Shown piece by piece: positions 45,990 through 48,506 of a stretch of 48,506 bases of DNA. Under the pieces are notes generated by a model. It was not told the DNA's origin, ran no database searches, and was given only the letters and a program-made list of their open reading frames with translations. The DNA comes from Candidatus Nomurabacteria bacterium (GTDB taxonomy: Bacteria; Patescibacteriota; Minisyncoccia; Phycocordibacterales; UBA9973), in assembly GCA_943348755.1 (NCBI GenBank), contig CALQYS010000006.1:1-48506 (forward strand). The letters are read 5' to 3'. Numbering within the stretch: position 1 is the stretch's first letter; each line of letters opens with the position of its first letter. The translations under genes were made by a program, and so were the position numbers.

Positions 45990-48506
45990 TTAGGGTGCGG
46001 GTGTTGAATCTGGGGCTGGGGTTGGATCTGGAGTTGGAGATGGTGTAGGTGTCGTTTCTGGTGCTGGAGTTGGATCAGTTATTGGTGTGGGGTCAGGAGA
46101 AGGAGTTGGTGCTGAACTTTCACCTCCAGTCTGTCCTAATGAACCCGGAGTATTATTTACAACACTGCTACTAGCAGACCCCGTTAAAAGAGCGTCAAGT
46201 TTTTCACGTGTAATGCAGGTTTCGCCGGAGTCGTTACTTACACAAAGTTCCTTAGTTCTTACTCGATTTGCAATAAAATCTCCTATCCCATTTCCGACAT
46301 CCCCCATCCAAGTCCCAACCTTAGCAAAAACATTTTTGAAGAAAGCTGTGACAAAAGATTCATCTACCGAACCAGCGAGCGGAGTGATGGTGCCAGCTAT
46401 TGCACCTAATTTTAATTCTGGCATTTGATAATTTAGATTCATAAATGTGAGAACCTTCGTCTTGCCAGCAGAACTCTCTAAAGCAATACCCACGCCCTGT
46501 CCCGACTCTGTCATCTTCATAGCATAACCCGGTAAGGTTTTTGATGGAGCCAGCCTATCGCCCGGAATGATAGCTCCATTCTCTTCTGAAATTTTAACTG
46601 GGATTCTTCCCGCAAGAGCTACTTTCCTCCATTCTCCTCTAGTTTGATTACCTAAAGTTAGACCAGGATTTGTGGAAATTATACCGATAACATTATTTAT
46701 CCCTAGTGCATTTCTAATAAGTTTTCCATCTGCACCAACACTAACCACGTCACCCGGTACCAGTGTTGGATCAAGTGTTTGGTATTGTTCTGACACGTCG
46801 AAACCTCCCGCCAAAGTAGAAGTTAAGCCCTTAAAATTAACAGCATAGACATTATTAAAGAAACCGGAAGTATTTGTGCCTATGTCTCCTGATGGATTAT
46901 AAATTGTAAAAGCGTCTGTGGCCGCGTTTGTGACAGTGCTATTAGTTAGAGTTACAACTTGATAAGTAGTAGCTCCATCGACACATTGCGCAACAGAGGC
47001 AATTATATCATGTAGAGCTGCTGTGGAATTATAAAAGATGTGTCCTACGGTGGGAGCGGTTGTTCCAACAAAAACTGCAATGTTAACAGTGTTAACAGTG
47101 GCAACACAAGTACCAGTGCCATCAGTTAGAGTCGAAGTACCCATACTAACTGTACTATTGGCCGTGTCACTTATGGTACCAGCTACAGATAACGATGTAG
47201 CTGAAGCCACGCCAAGGGTTGGAGTCACCAACGTTGGGCTCGTAGAAAACACAAGATTAGTTGAAGTTGTTCCAGTTGCTCCACTAGCAGTGTAGCCTGT
47301 GATGTTGTTGAAGGCGGTGATACCAGCAGAAGTAGCATTAGTTCCACCTTGAGCCACAGTTACTACTGCATTACTGGTTAAAATAGTTGCAGAAGCATTC
47401 GGTAAAGTAAAGGTTTTTTCTGAAGTAGTAGGTCCTGTAAACTTAGTAAATCCATTTCCAGTTCCACCATAAGTTGAAGCAATAACTTGAGTAAGTGCCG
47501 CAGTGCCATCAAAGTTGTTACCATAAATAGCACGTGTAGTAGCAAGAGCCGTCGCAGTACTTGCTGTTCCAGTTAAAGCACCCACGAAAGTTGTCGCATT
47601 GACGGTGTTTGCAAAAGTTGCACTTTGGTCAGCGTTTAAGGTAAGTGCGGTAGTTGCCGTACCACCACTTGTCGTGGTTTGTAAAGCTAGGGTTCGGCTG
47701 TTGCCGGTACCAGCGGTGATGGTCATGTTACCTGCTCCACCTGTTAAAGTCCACGATCCTGTTCCGCTGATATTTCCACCAAATGTAGAAGATTGATCTG
47801 CGTTTCCTGTCAAGAAAGCAGTGGCCGTACCACCACTTGTAGTACTTTTCAACGTAAGAGTTCTACTATTTCCGGTACCAGCGGTGATAACCATATTACT
47901 TGCTCCACCTGTTATATCTCCAACTGATGTAAGTGAACCTGTGATGTTCGCTGTACCATCAAAGCTTTGACCCCATAAAGTTCTTGCAGTGGCTAGAGCA
48001 GTGGCAGCACCAGCCGTTAAGCTTGCAGCAGTACCTGTTAGATTAGTGGCAACACCAGAAGCAGGAGTACCTAGGGCTGGAGCTACAAATGTTTTATTCG
48101 TTAAAGTCTGGGTTCCTCCCACTGTCACTACACTTGCAGTATTTGTTCCTGCAGTAGTGATACGAAGATCCCCAGTACCTTCAGTTAAAATTCCAGTAGT
48201 GTGAGTAAATACCACATCACCGTTTGCATAATTGATAACTGCACCTGAAGCAAGGAAAAGGTCAGAGAAATTGTGTGTGGCATTTCCGAGTGCTGCACCA
48301 TCGTCAGTGCCAGGTAGAAGAGAGGTATTGATCGCGACAGAAGCCAGGTTATCTAAAGCGGTTGTAGCTCCTGAGGATCCACTTCCACAATCAGAACCTG
48401 TTCCAGAGACTACTCCACTAGTATTTACATGTAAACATTGAGTAGAGCCAGTAATGGAACTTAGGGTTAATCCAGAGGCTGTAGCGGCACCAATATTCGG
48501 AGTGAC
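45990..48506 (-). CDS. Large repetitive surface protein, C-terminal part (runs off the right edge)
   Basis: The 45990..48215 ORF begins at an internal GTG; the frame stays open to 48506 (VTPNIGAATASGLTLSS...). Ser/Thr/Gly repeats, VALAGRIPVKISEENGAIIPGDRL segment, P/T/D-rich tail. Confidence 0.85.
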   Translation of the reverse strand, partial: VTPNIGAATASGLTLSSITGSTQCLHVNTSGVVSGTGSDCGSGSSGATTALDNLASVAINTSLLPGTDDGAALGNATHNFSDLFLASGAVINYANGDVVFTHTTGILTEGTGDLRITTAGTNTASVVTVGGTQTLTNKTFVAPALGTPASGVATNLTGTAASLTAGAATALATARTLWGQSFDGTANITGSLTSVGDITGGASNMVITAGTGNSRTLTLKSTTSGGTATAFLTGNADQSSTFGGNISGTGSWTLTGGAGNMTITAGTGNSRTLALQTTTSGGTATTALTLNADQSATFANTVNATTFVGALTGTASTATALATTRAIYGNNFDGTAALTQVIASTYGGTGNGFTKFTGPTTSEKTFTLPNASATILTSNAVVTVAQGGTNATSAGITAFNNITGYTASGATGTTSTNLVFSTSPTLVTPTLGVASATSLSVAGTISDTANSTVSMGTSTLTDGTGTCVATVNTVNIAVFVGTTAPTVGHIFYNSTAALHDIIASVAQCVDGATTYQVVTLTNSTVTNAATDAFTIYNPSGDIGTNTSGFFNNVYAVNFKGLTSTLAGGFDVSEQYQTLDPTLVPGDVVSVGADGKLIRNALGINNVIGIISTNPGLTLGNQTRGEWRKVALAGRIPVKISEENGAIIPGDRLAPSKTLPGYAMKMTESGQGVGIALESSAGKTKVLTFMNLNYQMPELKLGAIAGTITPLAGSVDESFVTAFFKNVFAKVGTWMGDVGNGIGDFIANRVRTKELCVSNDSGETCITREKLDALLTGSASSSVVNNTPGSLGQTGGESSAPTPSPDPTPITDPTPAPETTPTPSPTPDPTPAPDSTPAP

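Noticed and set aside
1-48506. Circular contig in which the left and right partial surface proteins are two halves of one gene
   Set aside because: Both frames are open to the exact edges and domain order would fit, but nothing in the window demonstrates joining; joining reads would be required.

Overview
This window reads as a chromosome segment of an AT-rich, reduced-genome bacterium. The gene style (compact genes, collagen/S74 surface proteins, small unique membrane proteins) suggests a Patescibacteria/CPR, Parcubacteria-like lineage; that placement is inference. Core content: a division/wall cluster (mraZ-rsmH-ftsL-like-ftsI-murF), lysS, greA, rpsU, ybeY, ftsA, ftsZ, trxB, a family 4-like UDG, a GlmU-like nucleotidyltransferase, gdhA, tsaD, valS, prsW-like, hsp20, glutaredoxin, ftsB/divIC-like, lepA, an ABC transporter, murJ, an O-antigen-ligase-like/TPR membrane protein, leuS, three large repetitive surface proteins (two run off the window edges) and six tRNAs. 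Main points of interest: (1) a LeuRS carrying two complete enzyme-like insertions, an RBBP9/YdeN-like serine hydrolase and a NUDIX domain with a perfect Nudix box; (2) a ValRS with an ASCH/PUA-like domain where a Zn-binding segment is expected; (3) a composite mobile locus at 13551-17504, in which a perfect 287-bp inverted repeat that can fold into a three-armed cloverleaf flanks a PemK/MazF-like toxin and an unknown gene, and abuts a perfect 130-bp inverted repeat flanking a serine recombinase at the 3' end of tRNA-Glu; (4) a candidate undescribed structured RNA between mraZ and lysS; (5) GC-rich palindromes, some inserted in frame in genes (tsaD, trxB); (6) surface-protein paralogs sharing sequence modules and a palindromic promoter; (7) a recurrent TGTATAAT-N6-ATG arrangement suggesting leaderless mRNAs. 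No database search was run; family calls come from motif recognition.
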